A DNA stretch of 64,000 nt from positions 3,782,001 through 3,846,000 of the forward strand of contig NZ_CP020809.1 of assembly GCF_002157835.1 (NCBI RefSeq), read 5' to 3'. Shown one piece after another: positions 26,516 through 40,827 of the stretch (position 1 is the first letter of the stretch; each line of letters begins with the position of its first letter). The notes beneath the pieces were generated by a model. That model was not told the origin of the DNA and made no database searches. It was given only the letters and a program-made list of their open reading frames with translations. A program made the translations under genes and the position numbers. Origin of the DNA: Mycobacterium dioxanotrophicus (GTDB lineage Bacteria; Actinomycetota; Actinomycetes; Mycobacteriales; Mycobacteriaceae).

Positions 26516-29500
26516 TCACGACGGAACCGCTACGGGCGACTCAGGGGCCAGGGCGTCGCAGAGACGCTCGGCGAGAACCCGGACCGTGCTGATATCCGTT
26601 GCCCCGATTCGAATTCCGGTTTCCGCCTCGATCCGGGTGCGCACCTCAAGGGTGCCAAGCGAATCGAGACCGTACTCGGCCAGCGGGCGGTCGGGATCGA
26701 CCGCGCGACGCAGGATCAGGCCGATCTGCTCGGCGATCATGCGGCGCATCCGGGCCTGCCATTCGCCCCGGGGCAGTGCGTGTAGCTCGGTGAGGAAAGC
26801 GCTGCCGCCGCCCCGGTTGCCGCCCGCGGACCGGAACGCCTCGGCGAAGCGGCTGTTCTGCGCGAAGGCGGCGAGCCACGGTGTTCCGACCACCGGCGCG
26901 TAACCGCTGTAGGCGCGGTCGTGGCGTAGCAGCGTGGAGAACGCGTGGGCGCCTTCCTCGGGTGAGATCGCGGCTCCCGAGTCCTCGGCCAGGCCCGTGC
27001 CGCGACCGATCTGCGACCACGGTCCCCACGCGATCGCCAGTGCGGGCAGCCCCTGGCTGCGTCGCCAGTGCGTGAACGCGTCCAGCCAGCTGTTGGCCGC
27101 GGCGTACGCGCCTTGCCCGGGCGAGCCGACCAGCGCTGCGGCCGAGGAGAACGAGCAGAACCAGTCCAGCGATTGCTTGCGGGTGGCCTGATGCAGGTTC
27201 CAGGCACCGTAAACCTTGGGCGCCCAGTCTCTTTCGACGAGTTCGTCGGTGATGTTGGCGAGCACGGCATCGTCGACGACCGCGGCGCCGTGCAGCACAC
27301 CGCGCAATGGCAAGCCGGTGGCGCACGCCGCCTCCACGAGGCGAACGGCGGTGGCCGGTTCGGCGATGTCGCCGAGTTCGACGGCGACCTCGGTGCCGGC
27401 CCCGCGGATCCGTTCGATCACGGCCTGCGCTCCGGGTGTCGGCGCGGACCGGCCGTTGAGCACGATCCGACCGCAGCCCGCGGCCGCCAGTGTCTCGGCG
27501 AGGAACAACCCGAGACCGCCGAGGCCTCCCGTGATCACGTAGGCGCCGTCCCGCTGGAACACCGGAGCCTCTTCCGGCGGCACCACGGCCGAGATCTGAC
27601 CTCCGTGCGGGATGTCGAGCACCAGCTTGCCGGTGTGCTCGGCCGCACCCATCACGCGGATGGCGGTGGCGCCGTCCTGCAACGGGTAGTGCGTGGTCTG
27701 CGGCAACGGCAGTGTGCCGTCGGCGATGCGCTGGTAGCAGACCTCGAGCAACCGGCGCACGGTATCGGGCTCGGTCAGCGCCAGCAGGGCCAGGTCGACG
27801 GCGTAGAACGACAGGTTGCGGCGGAACGGGAACAGCCCCATCCGGGTGTCGCCGTAGATGTCGCGCTTGCCGATCTCGATGAACCGGCCGCCGAAGGACA
27901 GCAGTTCCAGACCGGCCCGCTGGGCCGCGCCGGTGAGCGAGTTGAGCACGATGTCCACGCCGTAGCCGTCGGTATCGCGGCGGATCTGCTCGGCGAAGTC
28001 GATGCTGCGCGAATCGTAGACATGCTCGATGCCCATGTCGCGCAACAGGTCCCGCCGTGATTCACTGCCTGCGGTGGCGTAGATCTCGGCACCGACCGCA
28101 CGCGCCATGGCGATGGCCGCCAGCCCTACCCCACCCGTCGCGGAGTGGATGAGCACCTTGTCGCCGGCCGACATCCTCGCCAGGTCATGCAGGCTGTACC
28201 ACGCGGTCGCGTGCGCACTGGGGACGGCGGCCGCGCGGTTCATCGGCACGCTCGGCGGCAGCGTGACAGCGAGATTGGCGTCGCAGGTGACGAACGTCGA
28301 CCACGCCCCGTCTGCCGAGATCCCGCCCACGCGGTCCCCGACCTGATGGCTGACGACACCCGCACCCACCGCAGTGACCACACCTGAGAAGTCGGCGCCC
28401 AGCTTCGGCAGCCGGCCCTCGAAGCTGGGATACCGGCCGAAAGCCACGAGCACGTCGGCGAAGTTCAGGTTGGACGCGGTGACCGACACCTCGATCTGTC
28501 CGGGCCCCGGCGCCAACCGCTCGAACGCGGCCAGCTCCAGCGACTGGATGTCACCAGGTGTGCGGATCTGCAGCCGCATGCCCTCGCGGGCGGGGTTGAT
28601 CACGGCGCTGCGGCGTTCCTCGGGCCGCAGCGGACCCGGAACCAGCCGTGCCACATACCAATTGCCGCCGCGCCAGGCGGTCTCGTCCTCGTCGGAGCCG
28701 GACACCAGTTGCGCCACCACCCGGGCGGCGTCGGTGTAGTCGTCGACATCGATCTGGCTGGCCTGCAACCGCGGATGCTCCATGCCGATCACCCGGATCA
28801 GGCCGCGCAGCCCCGCCTCTTCCAGGTTGACCGTGTCCTCGGCCAGCACCGTCTGGGCATTGCGGGTCAGCACGTGCAGTCGCGGCGGTTCCCCGTGCAC
28901 CTCGGGCAGCTCGCGTGCGATGTGCACCAGGTGGCGCACGGTGTCGCCGCCGCGGATGCCGGACTGTTCATCCGTGGCGCCGCTGCGCGGCGCGGTCACC
29001 ACGAGCACGTCGCTGAACGGCCGGGCCGCGAGGTGTTCGCGCAGCCGCTCGGCGCGGGCTGCGTGATCGGAGTGCTGCGGCCACGCCATGGTGGTGACCT
29101 CGACGTCGTGGGTCTTGAGCGCATCGGCCAGCTTGGTCGCCATCAGATCGGCCGCGTCGGACATGCTGATCAGCAGCCAGCGTCCCGGATCGCTGAAATC
29201 CTCTTCCGGCAGCTCCTGACCGCGCCATTCGACGGCCAACAGACGTTCGTTGAGCGTGCGCTCACGCTGCCCACTCGCCGATACGCCGGTGCCGAGCTGC
29301 AGCCCGGCGATCGCAAGCAGCACGGCACCCTGCTCGTCGAACAGATCGATGTCGACCGACACGCCCGTCGGGGTGGTCTCGGTGATCCGGGCGAGGCAAT
29401 AGCGCACATTGCGGGTCGACCCATGGGCCCGCAGCCGGCGTACACCGAGCGGCAGCATCAGCGCACCGGTGCGGTCGTCGCGCAGCTGCGGATGCGCACC

Positions 29501-32500
29501 GACGGCCTGAAAGCAGGCATCCAGCAGCGCGGGGTGGATGCCGTACACGCCCTGCTGTGACCGGATCGAACCCGGCAGCGCCACTTCGGCGAGCACTGTA
29601 TCGCCGTGCGGCGCACCGACATACGCCGCGACCAGACCGGAGAACGCGGGGCCGTACTGGATGCCGCGGTCGCTGTAACCGGCGCGCATCTCGGCGCCCT
29701 CGATCCGCTGCGGGTGGGCGACGAACAGCGCGTCGACGTCGTAGGACGGCGCAGTCGCCGCGCTGTCGTCGAGCAGCAGACGGGCGCCGCTGCGACGCAC
29801 CTGCTCACCCTCCTGCAGGGTGTCCACCGCGAAGCCGGCGGCGCCGGGCCCGGTCACGGTGGCGGCCGCCGACACCAGCGTCTGCTCCTCGAGCAGCAGC
29901 ATCTGGTCGAACGTGATGTCGTTCACCTCGGCGTCGTCGCCGAGCACGGCGCGTCCGGCGGCCAGCGCCATCTCGCAGTACGCGGCACCCGGAAGTGCGG
30001 CGATGTTGTGCACCTGGTGATCGCCCAGCCATGGCTGCGTTGCGGTGCCGACATCGGCCTGCCAGACGTGGCGTTCGGGTTCCTCCGCGAGTCGCACGTG
30101 GGCACCGAGCAGCGGATGCACTGCCAGCACGGCTCCGCCGGGGGCGAGCTCATTGGGGTCACGGGTGAGGATCAACTGCCGCCGGTTCCAGGTGGGCAAA
30201 GGCGCGTCGACCAGCAGGCCCTGGGGGTAGAGCACCGAGAAGTCGACACGCGCACCCGCGGCATGCACGTCGGCCACCACCGGCAGCAGGCCGTTGGGCA
30301 GTACCTGGTCGCGGCGCAGGCTCGCCAGGGCGACGTGTGGGATGTCGAGCGCACGGGCGGTCTGATCCACGGCGTGGGTCAGCAGCGGATGCGGCGCAAG
30401 TTCGGTGAACACCCGGAAGCCGTCCTCGAGGGCGGCCTGTACCGCGGCGGCGAAGCGCACCGTGTGCCGCAGGTTGTCCACCCAGTAGTCGGCGTCCCAG
30501 TCGGCAAGGTCCCGTGGGTCGTACAGGGTGGCCGAGTAGTACGGGATGGTCGGTTCGGCGGGGTCGAGATCGTCGAGTTCGTCGGCGAGCTGGTCGAGGA
30601 TCGGGTCGACCTGCGGCGTGTGGGACGCGACGTCGACGGCCACCTCGCGGGCCATGATGTCGCGGCTCTCCCACTCGGCTACCAACGCACGGATCGACTC
30701 CTTCGCACCGCCGACCACGGTCGACTTGGGCGATGCCACCACGGCCAGAACCACGTCGTTGACACCGCGGGCGGCCAGCTCCGAAAGCACCTGCTGGGCC
30801 GGCAACTCGACCGATGCCATCGCACCCGCACCGGCGATGGTCGACATCAACCGCGAGCGTCGGCAGATGACCTTGACACCGTCGTCGAGCGACAACACCC
30901 CGGACACGACCGCCGCGGCGACCTCACCCATCGAGTGTCCGACGACCGCGCCCGGCTCGACGCCGCGGGCCCGCAACGTCGCCGCCAAGCCGACCTGGAC
31001 CGCGAACACCGTGGGCTGGACCCGGTCGATTCCGGTCACCACGTCTGCTGCCGTCATGGCCTCGGTCACGGAGAACCCGGACTCCCGCGCGATCAGGGGT
31101 TCGAGCTCGGCGACGGCTGCGGCGAATGCGGGCTCGGATGTCAGAAGTCCCGCACCCATCCCAGCCCATTGCGAGCCCTGGCCCGAGAACACCCACACCG
31201 GTCCGCGATCGCCCTGCGCGACCGCGGCCTCATAGGGCATCTCGCCGTCGGCGATCTCCCGCAGTCCGGCGATGAGGCCGGCTCCGTCCTCGGCGAGCAC
31301 CGCGGTGCGCACCGACCGGTGTGCCCGGCGGCGGGCCAGGGTGTAGGCCAGATCGGTCACGTCGACGTCGGGGCGGTCGGTCAGCCACTCGGCCAGGCGC
31401 CCCGAGGTCCGCCGCAGCTCATCGGCCGACGTCGCCGACAGTGCGAACAACGACGAACCGCTCGGCTTCGGGTCGCGGCGTTCGGTGGCGGTGGCATTGG
31501 GCGCCTGCTCGAGCACGGCGTGCACGTTGGTCCCGGACAACCCGTAGGAGGACACCGCGGCACGACGCGGGTAAGCGTCGGAGCCGGGCCAGGCGACCGT
31601 GGCCTGCGGCACGAACAGCCCGGTCTCGATGCAGGCCATCTGATCGGGCAGCTGGGTGAAATGCAGATTGGGTGGCACCGTGGCGTGCTGTAGGGCCAGC
31701 ACGGCCTTGATGAGACCGACCGCGCCGGACGCCGACTGGCTGTGGCCGAAGTTGGTTTTCGACGAACCAAGCGCGCACGCCGCCGACGTTCCGTAAACCG
31801 TTGCCAGGCTTGAATATTCGATCGGATCGCCGACCGGAGTGCCGGTGCCGTGAGCCTCCACGAGCCCGACGGTGGCCGGGTCGACACCGGCCACCGACAG
31901 CGCCGAACGGTAGACCGCGACCTGTGCGTCGCGCGACGGCGTTGCGATGTTGACGGTGTGGCCGTCCTGATTGGCCGCGGTGCCGCGGACGACGGCCAGG
32001 ATGCGGTCGCCGTCGCGTTCGGCGTCGGCCAGTCGCTTGAGCAGCAGCACCGCGGACGCTTCGCCGGACACGAAACCGTCGGCTGCCACGTCGAAGGCAT
32101 GGCAGCGGCCGGTCGGCGACAACATGCCCTGCGCCGAACCCGAGGCCAGTTTTCGCGGCTCGAGCACGATGCACACGCCACCGGCCAACGCCAGGTCGCT
32201 CTCGCCATCGTGCAGGCTGCGGCACGCGTTGTGCACCGCGAGCAGGCCCGACGAGCAGGCCGAGTCGACCGAGTAGGCCGGGCCGTGCGCGCCGAGGTGG
32301 TAGGCGATGCGGCCGGAGGCGAGGCTGAAGTTGTTGCCGGTGAAGCCGTACGGCCCCTCGATGGAGTGGGCGTCGGCCGCGAGGAGCTGGTAGTCGCCGT
32401 GGGTCAGGCCCATGAATACGCCGGTCAGCGATCCGGCGAGGGTCGCGGGGTCGATACCGGCGTGCTCGACGGCTTCCCACGCGGTTTCCAGAAGCAACCG

Positions 32501-32788
32501 GTGCTGCGGGTCGATGGCCGTGGCCTCGCGGTCGCTGATGCCGAAGAAGTCGGCATCGAATCCGGCGACGTCGTCGAGGAATGCGCCCCACTTGGACACC
32601 GACCGCCCGGGCACACCGGGTTCGGGGTCGTAATACTCCTCGGCGTCCCAACGATCCGTCGGTACGGTGGTGACAAGGTCGTCGCCGCGTAGCAGGGCCT
32701 GCCACATCTGTTCTGGGGAATCGATACCGCCAGGCAGACGGCAGGCCATTCCGATGACAGCTACCGCAGTGACTGGTGCCTCAACCAC
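26516..32788 (-). CDS. Mas-like iterative polyketide synthase (Pks5 type)
   Basis: A ~2090-aa single-module, fully reducing PKS. KS has Cys178 in DSACSSG; AT has Ser619 in GHSMGE; DH has His924 in [14 protein letters not shown] has an NADPH motif near residue 1550, KR has GGLGGLG near 1756, and ACP has Ser2043 in GLDSLG. The text runs almost in register with mycocerosic acid synthase (Mas) and Pks5, which elongate fatty acids with methylmalonyl-CoA to multimethyl-branched acids. It leads an operon with PapA, FAAL and MmpL. A GTG at 32788 with GAGG upstream is preferred over a TTG three codons earlier. Confidence 0.93.
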   Translation of the reverse strand: MVEAPVTAVAVIGMACRLPGGIDSPEQMWQALLRGDDLVTTVPTDRWDAEEYYDPEPGVPGRSVSKWGAFLDDVAGFDADFFGISDREATAIDPQHRLLLETAWEAVEHAGIDPATLAGSLTGVFMGLTHGDYQLLAADAHSIEGPYGFTGNNFSLASGRIAYHLGAHGPAYSVDSACSSGLLAVHNACRSLHDGESDLALAGGVCIVLEPRKLASGSAQGMLSPTGRCHAFDVAADGFVSGEASAVLLLKRLADAERDGDRILAVVRGTAANQDGHTVNIATPSRDAQVAVYRSALSVAGVDPATVGLVEAHGTGTPVGDPIEYSSLATVYGTSAACALGSSKTNFGHSQSASGAVGLIKAVLALQHATVPPNLHFTQLPDQMACIETGLFVPQATVAWPGSDAYPRRAAVSSYGLSGTNVHAVLEQAPNATATERRDPKPSGSSLFALSATSADELRRTSGRLAEWLTDRPDVDVTDLAYTLARRRAHRSVRTAVLAEDGAGLIAGLREIADGEMPYEAAVAQGDRGPVWVFSGQGSQWAGMGAGLLTSEPAFAAAVAELEPLIARESGFSVTEAMTAADVVTGIDRVQPTVFAVQVGLAATLRARGVEPGAVVGHSMGEVAAAVVSGVLSLDDGVKVICRRSRLMSTIAGAGAMASVELPAQQVLSELAARGVNDVVLAVVASPKSTVVGGAKESIRALVAEWESRDIMAREVAVDVASHTPQVDPILDQLADELDDLDPAEPTIPYYSATLYDPRDLADWDADYWVDNLRHTVRFAAAVQAALEDGFRVFTELAPHPLLTHAVDQTARALDIPHVALASLRRDQVLPNGLLPVVADVHAAGARVDFSVLYPQGLLVDAPLPTWNRRQLILTRDPNELAPGGAVLAVHPLLGAHVRLAEEPERHVWQADVGTATQPWLGDHQVHNIAALPGAAYCEMALAAGRAVLGDDAEVNDITFDQMLLLEEQTLVSAAATVTGPGAAGFAVDTLQEGEQVRRSGARLLLDDSAATAPSYDVDALFVAHPQRIEGAEMRAGYSDRGIQYGPAFSGLVAAYVGAPHGDTVLAEVALPGSIRSQQGVYGIHPALLDACFQAVGAHPQLRDDRTGALMLPLGVRRLRAHGSTRNVRYCLARITETTPTGVSVDIDLFDEQGAVLLAIAGLQLGTGVSASGQRERTLNERLLAVEWRGQELPEEDFSDPGRWLLISMSDAADLMATKLADALKTHDVEVTTMAWPQHSDHAARAERLREHLAARPFSDVLVVTAPRSGATDEQSGIRGGDTVRHLVHIARELPEVHGEPPRLHVLTRNAQTVLAEDTVNLEEAGLRGLIRVIGMEHPRLQASQIDVDDYTDAARVVAQLVSGSDEDETAWRGGNWYVARLVPGPLRPEERRSAVINPAREGMRLQIRTPGDIQSLELAAFERLAPGPGQIEVSVTASNLNFADVLVAFGRYPSFEGRLPKLGADFSGVVTAVGAGVVSHQVGDRVGGISADGAWSTFVTCDANLAVTLPPSVPMNRAAAVPSAHATAWYSLHDLARMSAGDKVLIHSATGGVGLAAIAMARAVGAEIYATAGSESRRDLLRDMGIEHVYDSRSIDFAEQIRRDTDGYGVDIVLNSLTGAAQRAGLELLSFGGRFIEIGKRDIYGDTRMGLFPFRRNLSFYAVDLALLALTEPDTVRRLLEVCYQRIADGTLPLPQTTHYPLQDGATAIRVMGAAEHTGKLVLDIPHGGQISAVVPPEEAPVFQRDGAYVITGGLGGLGLFLAETLAAAGCGRIVLNGRSAPTPGAQAVIERIRGAGTEVAVELGDIAEPATAVRLVEAACATGLPLRGVLHGAAVVDDAVLANITDELVERDWAPKVYGAWNLHQATRKQSLDWFCSFSSAAALVGSPGQGAYAAANSWLDAFTHWRRSQGLPALAIAWGPWSQIGRGTGLAEDSGAAISPEEGAHAFSTLLRHDRAYSGYAPVVGTPWLAAFAQNSRFAEAFRSAGGNRGGGSAFLTELHALPRGEWQARMRRMIAEQIGLILRRAVDPDRPLAEYGLDSLGTLEVRTRIEAETGIRIGATDISTVRVLAERLCDALAPESPVAVPS

Positions 32789-33867
32789 CAATTTCAACCT
32801 CTTTCAAGACGTCTACGCAGACAATTCGGGACGAGCGCCAGTGCTGCGACACCGAAGGGCGAAGACGCCTCGCGCTCCCGCCCGGACCTCGCCGCCCGGC
32901 GTCCGGCCGACGAGTTCGTCGGGCGAACACGTCCGATCGGGGCGAACCGGCAACTGGGGTTTCCAGCCACACGGTCACCTCTCTCGATACCGGCGACGAA
33001 CGAACTAAGAAGTGCCAAAAAATAGTGCTCGATGCGTCAACGTCGACGCACGCTACCTGATCCCGCATCCATTCGGAATGTTGCCAATCCGAGTGCGTAG
33101 CGTAGCGCTTCGCCTGTGGGCAATGTTGGAAACAATGGATCGCAAAAATGCTGACATTCCTCCACGGCGCCCTCTGCCGCACCCGCACGTCGGTCGGTTA
33201 CGTTCGGCACGAGTGTCGGGAAGTCATCGCCGACCCCTTGTCGCGCGTAATGGAATACGCTGCACCACAATAGTTTTACGAATCTGCGCCCAGAGGTGAC
33301 GTCGTTCGACGGGCCGTGCATCAGCACCTCGCGAGTGCGCGCGCACGCGTAATTGATGGGCTCCGTGCTGTCAACGGCGCGACTCCTCGGCATCCGAATC
33401 GCTATTGCTAAGCAATACTCAGCTGATTCTAAGGAAAGTGACAGAGAGTTTGCTGTTCACTCATTCGCAAACTTCGAATTCCACAGTGGAGCAAATATGC
33501 AACACATGCTGAACACGCATTTAATATGCCTGCCTAATTGATAGCTGACTGTGCAGTCGACAAGTCTTGTATCCGTCGTTGCGCATGCAATGACCTGTGA
33601 CAACCTCATCTCCGCGCGGCTGCCGGGGCGAGGTGGACACCGTCGGCGTTCGCCATGGCACCCGCCCGGCCCTATGCCGGATCCAGCGGCCGTCATGCGC
33701 AATTAACCCAGAGGGCAAATCCGCCCCCGCCGGGGAGGCTTCGCTCATGCCACGCCGGCCCGAGGCGCGGTAAACCCAAACGTGAGATAGATCACTGGGC
33801 GGTGTGTCGCGTTACACCGGCCACCAAAATCGTCACAACGCCGGACAGCGGCCCCCGCGGATGCAGG
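32789..33867. other. Long AT-richer non-coding region upstream of the lipid operon
   Basis: About 1.08 kb with no credible gene on either strand; short open frames lack codon bias, SD signals or family resemblance. The segment 33360-33560 is clearly AT-richer than the genome around it. It includes the perfect palindrome TATTGC-TAA-GCAATA (33403-33417). A hairpin GGTGT/ACACC (33801-33818) behind the lipL-like gene could be its terminator. The rest probably holds the pks promoter and its control sites. Confidence 0.5.
33403..33417. promoter_or_regulatory. Palindrome TATTGC-TAA-GCAATA, candidate operator
   Basis: A perfect 15-bp palindrome in the AT-rich stretch some 600 bp upstream of the pks start. 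Its size and setting fit a regulator site, but no cognate regulator is encoded next to it. Confidence 0.3.
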
Positions 33868-35136
33868 TCAGCCGGCGACCGGCTTGGACAGCTCGAACGG
33901 GCCCGAACCGAAGTCGGGCACCGGCTGGTAGCCGCGGCGGCGCGCCGCCGCGACGTCCTTGCGGATGACCGCGTTGAGGGCGACGAACGCTGTCATGTCG
34001 AGCACCATCGGGGTGACCAGCCGGTTGTGCACAAATCCGATCGCCAGGCCACTGGCCGGGTCCGCCCATCCCACCGACCCGCCCATGCCGACGTGCCCGA
34101 AACCGGGCATGACCCCGAACGGCACAGAGTGGTACCCGAGATGGAACGACAGCGGCACGACCAGATTGCGGTCGCGCTGCAGCGCCGACGGCCCGGTGAG
34201 ACGGGCGACCGTTTCGGCGGAGAGGAATTCGACGCCCTCGAACCGGCCGGCGTTGGCGATCGCGCCGTACATCCTGGCCAGCCCGCGCGCTGTCGCGACC
34301 CCGTTGGCGGCCGGTATCTCGCTGTCCAGGAATGGGGTTTCGCCCCGGATCAGTGACATCACGCCGGGTACGTACATCGAGCCGAAGGCGCCGGAGCGAG
34401 CCAGCCCCGCCAACTTGGGTGCGACGAAGTCGAAAAGGTGATTGGGCCAGCGCCGCTGGGGCGCGAGAATCTGCGCCGCACGCGTGGGCGCACCGACGGG
34501 AGGCCTGCCCAGATGCAGACCGTCGGTGCGCAAGGGCTCGGCCAACTCGGCCCGCATCAGATCGCGCATACCCTGGCCCGTGACGGCCCGGGCCAAGCCC
34601 GACAGCAGCCAGCCGTAGGTCAGTGCGTGGTAGGCCGGCTTGTCGAACAGCACCGCACTGACCGGGGACGCCGCGATGCGCTCCTCCATCAGCCTGGGGT
34701 TCAACAGCTCGGTCAGGCTCACCCCGTTGAGCTGTGACAGGCCGGCGCGGTGCGCCATGACCTGCCGGACGGTGATACCGGCCTTGCCGTTCTCACCGAA
34801 CTCCGGCCAGTACGCGCACACCGGGGTGTCGTAGTCGAGCAGGCCGCGGTCGACGAGTCGGTGGATGACCGTCGACGCCATCCCCTTGGTCGCCGAGAAC
34901 ACCATCGCGCCGGTGTCGGCTGTCCAGAACTCGGTGCCCGCACGGTCGGAGAATCCGGTCCAGACGTCGACGACGGGCTCACCGTCCTGGAACACCGCCA
35001 GCGCGCCGCCGCCGAACCGGCGGCCGGGGAACAGCTGCGAAAAGGCCCGCAGGGTGCAGCCGAAATTGGCGTCCGCAGCACCTTGGACGCCGTGCGGGAG
35101 CGCGACGCTGCGTCCCCGACAGTCACTGTCCGACAC
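33868..35136 (-). CDS. lipL: Beta-lactamase-fold (family VIII) esterase, LipL-like
   Basis: A 422-aa serine hydrolase with the class C beta-lactamase/penicillin-binding fold. The nucleophile motif SxxK is Ser81-A-T-Lys84 and the catalytic Tyr is Tyr174 (LTYGW). These correspond to M. tuberculosis LipL (Rv1497), reported as a lipase/esterase. No signal peptide is evident. It lies upstream of, but in the opposite physical order from, the lipid operon. The start is a GTG with GGAG very close to it. Confidence 0.88.
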   Translation of the reverse strand: MSDSDCRGRSVALPHGVQGAADANFGCTLRAFSQLFPGRRFGGGALAVFQDGEPVVDVWTGFSDRAGTEFWTADTGAMVFSATKGMASTVIHRLVDRGLLDYDTPVCAYWPEFGENGKAGITVRQVMAHRAGLSQLNGVSLTELLNPRLMEERIAASPVSAVLFDKPAYHALTYGWLLSGLARAVTGQGMRDLMRAELAEPLRTDGLHLGRPPVGAPTRAAQILAPQRRWPNHLFDFVAPKLAGLARSGAFGSMYVPGVMSLIRGETPFLDSEIPAANGVATARGLARMYGAIANAGRFEGVEFLSAETVARLTGPSALQRDRNLVVPLSFHLGYHSVPFGVMPGFGHVGMGGSVGWADPASGLAIGFVHNRLVTPMVLDMTAFVALNAVIRKDVAAARRRGYQPVPDFGSGPFELSKPVAG

Positions 35137-35210
35137 AGCTCCGAATTTACCTGGAACCCCGGCTAACTACTGCCGTGTTACCGATCTGTTAACGCCATTC
35201 GGCCCGAACG

Positions 35211-35540
35211 TCACCCCATCGGCTTGTCGTCGACCTTGAAGTCGATGTTGACCTTGCCGTCCTTGACCGCTTTGACGGTCGCGGTGACGCCGTATTTGGT
35301 GCCATTGCCAGCGGTCAGCACGCAATGCTGGGTGGCGCCCACTTTGCCCGCGATGCCGTCGTCGCATGTCACTGACTTGGCCTTTTTCTTGGCCGCCGCT
35401 TCCAGCCTGTCCTTGGCCATGGATTGCAGCTCGGTCTTCGACACAGTCGGCTGGCTACCGCCGCTGCATCCGGTGAGCAGCACGCCGGCGACCGCGGTGC
35501 CGGCCACCAGGAGGCGCAGCGTGGAGTTCACACGTGACAT
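35211..35540 (-). CDS. Small DUF4333 lipoprotein
   Basis: A 109-aa exported lipoprotein. A basic start and hydrophobic stretch end in the lipobox LTGC (Cys25), then SGGSQPTV. The mature part has the DUF4333 pattern with two cysteines (VTCDDGIAGKVGATQHC) likely in a disulphide. Many mycobacterial paralogues exist; function unknown. It is 37 bp after meaB in the same direction, so it may be the last gene of the mut operon. Confidence 0.85.
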   Translation of the reverse strand: MSRVNSTLRLLVAGTAVAGVLLTGCSGGSQPTVSKTELQSMAKDRLEAAAKKKAKSVTCDDGIAGKVGATQHCVLTAGNGTKYGVTATVKAVKDGKVNIDFKVDDKPMG

Positions 35541-35577
35541 TCGGTTCGAACCGCCCTTCGGTTGCTGTCGGTGGCCA

Positions 35578-36551
35578 TCATTGCGCCGCGTCGAGTATCT
35601 GCTGCGCAGCCAGAGCCGGTGTCAGTTCGCCGTCGCGTACCTGGCGCTCCACCTGCGCCCGGATGCCACGCACGTTCGGGTTGGACAGCAGCCGGTCGAG
35701 CACGGCGTCGCGGACCATCGACCAGGTCCAGTCGACCTGCTGCTCGCGGCGCCGCTTGTCGAACTCCCCCGCGTCGCTGAGCACCTGCCGGTGCTTGAGC
35801 ACCGTGTCCCACAGCTCGGCCAGGCCGTCGCCGGTCAGTGCGCTCATCGTGAGAACTGGTGGGCGCCAGAGAGATTCGCGTGGATAGAGCAAGCGGATGG
35901 CCCCGGTGAGTTCACGCGCGGCCTGCTTGGCCTCGACGGCGTGTTCCCCGTCGGCCTTGTTCACCACGATGACGTCGGCGAGCTCCAGCACACCCTTCTT
36001 GATGCCCTGCAGCTGATCTCCCGTGCGGGCCAGTGTGAGGAACACGAACGTGTCGACCATGTTGGCCACGGCGACTTCGGACTGCCCCACCCCGACCGTT
36101 TCGACCAGGATGACGTCGTAGCCGGCGGCCTCCAGCAGCACGATGGTCTCGCGGGTGGCCTTCGCGACCCCGCCGAGTGTCCCCGATGTCGGCGACGGCC
36201 GGATGTAGGCGTCCGGGTGCACCGCCAGCCGCGCCATGCGGGTCTTGTCTCCCAGGATGGAGCCGCCGGTGCGCGTCGAGGACGGATCGACCGCCAGCAC
36301 TGCCACTCGGTGGCCGGCCTCGATGAGGTGCATGCCGAGGGCTTCGATGGTGGTCGACTTGCCGACACCGGGCACCCCGGTGATCCCGACGTGCATGGCC
36401 GTGCCCGCGAACGGCGTGAGTTCGAGCAGCAGCTGCTGGGCCTGATCCCGATGATCGGCCCGGGTCGATTCGACCCGGGTGATGGCCCGCGCCAGCGCGG
36501 CGCGGTCACCATCCCGGATCGCGGCGGCGAGATCCTTAACCGTGTCGGCCA

Positions 36552-36552
<1 letters not shown>
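35578..36552 (-). CDS. meaB: MeaB/ArgK-family GTPase, chaperone of methylmalonyl-CoA mutase
   Basis: A 324-aa G3E-type P-loop GTPase that loads or protects the cobalamin cofactor of methylmalonyl-CoA mutase. Walker A is GVPGVGKS (residues 59-66) and NKAD provides guanine specificity. It is orthologous to M. tuberculosis Rv1496. The GTG start overlaps the mutB stop by one base (TAGTG), giving a tightly coupled mutA-mutB-meaB operon. Confidence 0.92.
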
Positions 36553-38831
<2,279 letters not shown>

Positions 38832-38832
38832 A

Positions 38833-40689
38833 TCAGGCCCCCAGTCCGGTGAGCAGGTTCGCCAACACTTCTACCGCATTGATCTTCGCGGTCAGGTATC
38901 CGTCGGGTTTCGAGTCGGCTTGCGCGACAGCCTTTTCCGGCCCGGCCAGCAGAACCTCGCCCACCCCGGCCGCCCGTGCGGCCGCCACCACCGCGGCGGC
39001 CTCGGCGCCGTAACGGGCATCGGTGCCGCACAACACCGCGACGCTCGGCGAGCCGGCCTCCGTGACCGCCGCGGCGACGCTCGCGGCCTCGACAGTGCCG
39101 GGGTTGACGGCCTCGATACCGCCCGATGCCAGCAGGTTGTTCGCGAAGGTGGTGCGGACGTTGTGCTCGGCCAACGGGCCCAGCGGCAGCAGCAGCACCC
39201 GGGGGCGGGCGCCCGTGCCGACCAGGAACGCATCGGAGCGGTCGCGCAGGTCTTCGAACCCGGCCGCGTAACGCGCCCAGCCCACGACTGAATCTGCCTG
39301 TGCGAGGACAGGTTCGGCGAGGTTCGGGAACTCGTTGACCCCGGTGATCGCGGTGCGGCGATGGGCGATGTCGTCGGAACGCCGCCCGGCCACCTCGGCG
39401 ATCTCGGCCTTCAGGTAATCCTGCGCCGCCACGAATCCGCCGCGGGATTCGATCTGCTGGAAATGCTTCCAGGCCTGCTCGGCGAGCTGGGCGGTGAGAT
39501 CCTCGACGAACCAGGATCCACCGGCCGGGTCGAGCACCTGTCCCAGGTGCGACTCCTCGAGGAGCAGCAGTTGCGTGTTACGGGCGATCCGCCGGGCGAA
39601 AGTGCTTGAGGTCCCGTCCAATCCGCCGGGGATGGCCACATCGAACGGGTGCACCGTGATGGTGTCGGCGCCGCCGACACCGGCGGAGAACGCGGCCAGC
39701 GTCGTGCGCAGCATGTTCACCCACGGATCCCGCTGGGTCATCATCGGCAGCGAGGTGACGGCATGCAGGGTGGCGGCGCCGCAGTCCGGCGCACCGACGA
39801 CCTCGGCTACCCGGGCCCACAGCTGCCGTGCCGCCCGCAGCTTGGCGATGGTCATGAACTGATCGTCGTCGGCGGCGTATCGGAAGCTGATCTGCCGCAA
39901 CGCGTCGTCGGCCGCGATGCCGCCGTCACCGAGGATGCGCAGGTAGGCCACACCCGCGGCGATCGAACCGGCCAGCTCCAAGGCCGCGCCGGCCCCGTGG
40001 TTGTGGAAGGCCGGGCCGTCGACGGTGATGGCCCGTACCCGGCCCGCATAGCCGGTCAGCTGCGCGGCGGTCGCGACGACGTCGGCCTCGGTGGCCGCGT
40101 CGCGCCCGGCGAAGCCCGCCGTCAGTGGGTCGGCGCCCAGGTCGACCGACAACCGGGCCCGCTGGTCGTCGTCGAAATCCGCGAGCAGGGCCAGCACCTT
40201 CTCGGCGGTCGCGCGATAGTCGGCGCCGGCGGTCTCGAACACGATCGGTACCAGGTCGAGGAACACGCCGTCGAGCAAGCGGTCGACGTCGGCTGCGGCG
40301 ACGCCGTCGGGGCCGCCGATACGCAGCAGCAGGGCGCTGACGCCTTCGGTCAGCGCGAGCAGCATCACGCCGTTGACGGTCTCGACGCCGGAACCGGGCA
40401 CGATCGGGAACGATTCGGCGACGCGCCATCCGGCCTTCACGTCACGGCGTGCGTCGCCGCCGCGGATGTAGGGCCACTGACCGGGCAGCGACGGCTCGGC
40501 GACGGTGTCCAGGCTCGTGTAGAGCGGGCGGATGGGAAAACCTTCATAGGTGGCCGAATCCAGCTGCCGCTCCGGCTCGGCCGGCAGGTCGGCGCTGTCC
40601 CCCCGTCGGCTCTTGGCGAGGACGCCGGCAACCGCCTTGCGCCACTGATCACGGTCGGATTCGACCGCACTGGACCCCTGTAACGACAC
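38833..40689 (-). CDS. mutA: Methylmalonyl-CoA mutase small subunit
   Basis: A ~618-aa small subunit of the mutase. It is homologous to MutB through the barrel ([32 protein letters not shown]) but lacks the cobalamin-binding DxHxxG in its degenerate C-terminal domain ([12 protein letters not shown]), as expected for the non-catalytic chain. The GTG at 40689 is preferred because AGGAG lies 6 nt before it; the ATG at 40695 directly abuts that SD. It is the first gene of the operon. Confidence 0.93.
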   Translation of the reverse strand: MSLQGSSAVESDRDQWRKAVAGVLAKSRRGDSADLPAEPERQLDSATYEGFPIRPLYTSLDTVAEPSLPGQWPYIRGGDARRDVKAGWRVAESFPIVPGSGVETVNGVMLLALTEGVSALLLRIGGPDGVAAADVDRLLDGVFLDLVPIVFETAGADYRATAEKVLALLADFDDDQRARLSVDLGADPLTAGFAGRDAATEADVVATAAQLTGYAGRVRAITVDGPAFHNHGAGAALELAGSIAAGVAYLRILGDGGIAADDALRQISFRYAADDDQFMTIAKLRAARQLWARVAEVVGAPDCGAATLHAVTSLPMMTQRDPWVNMLRTTLAAFSAGVGGADTITVHPFDVAIPGGLDGTSSTFARRIARNTQLLLLEESHLGQVLDPAGGSWFVEDLTAQLAEQAWKHFQQIESRGGFVAAQDYLKAEIAEVAGRRSDDIAHRRTAITGVNEFPNLAEPVLAQADSVVGWARYAAGFEDLRDRSDAFLVGTGARPRVLLLPLGPLAEHNVRTTFANNLLASGGIEAVNPGTVEAASVAAAVTEAGSPSVAVLCGTDARYGAEAAAVVAAARAAGVGEVLLAGPEKAVAQADSKPDGYLTAKINAVEVLANLLTGLGA

Positions 40690-40827
40690 CCGCATCTCCT
40701 GTTGTCGCAGCGTGTGACCTAGTCACTTGTTTCTCAGGCTAAATGATCACTATCACGACTCTGTCTGCCGGGCAGCCGACGCGGACGCCCGTGACTGGGA
40801 GATGTTCGCCCGCGGCCCGTAGTCTTG

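Noticed and set aside
32781..33541. Short open frames in the gene-free region upstream of the Mas-like PKS
   Set aside because: Codon positions show no mycobacterial bias, no SD or matching -10 box precedes them, and the products resemble nothing.
33801..33818. GGTGT/ACACC hairpin as a riboswitch
   Set aside because: It is a simple 5-bp stem downstream of a gene stop; a weak terminator is the most that can be claimed.
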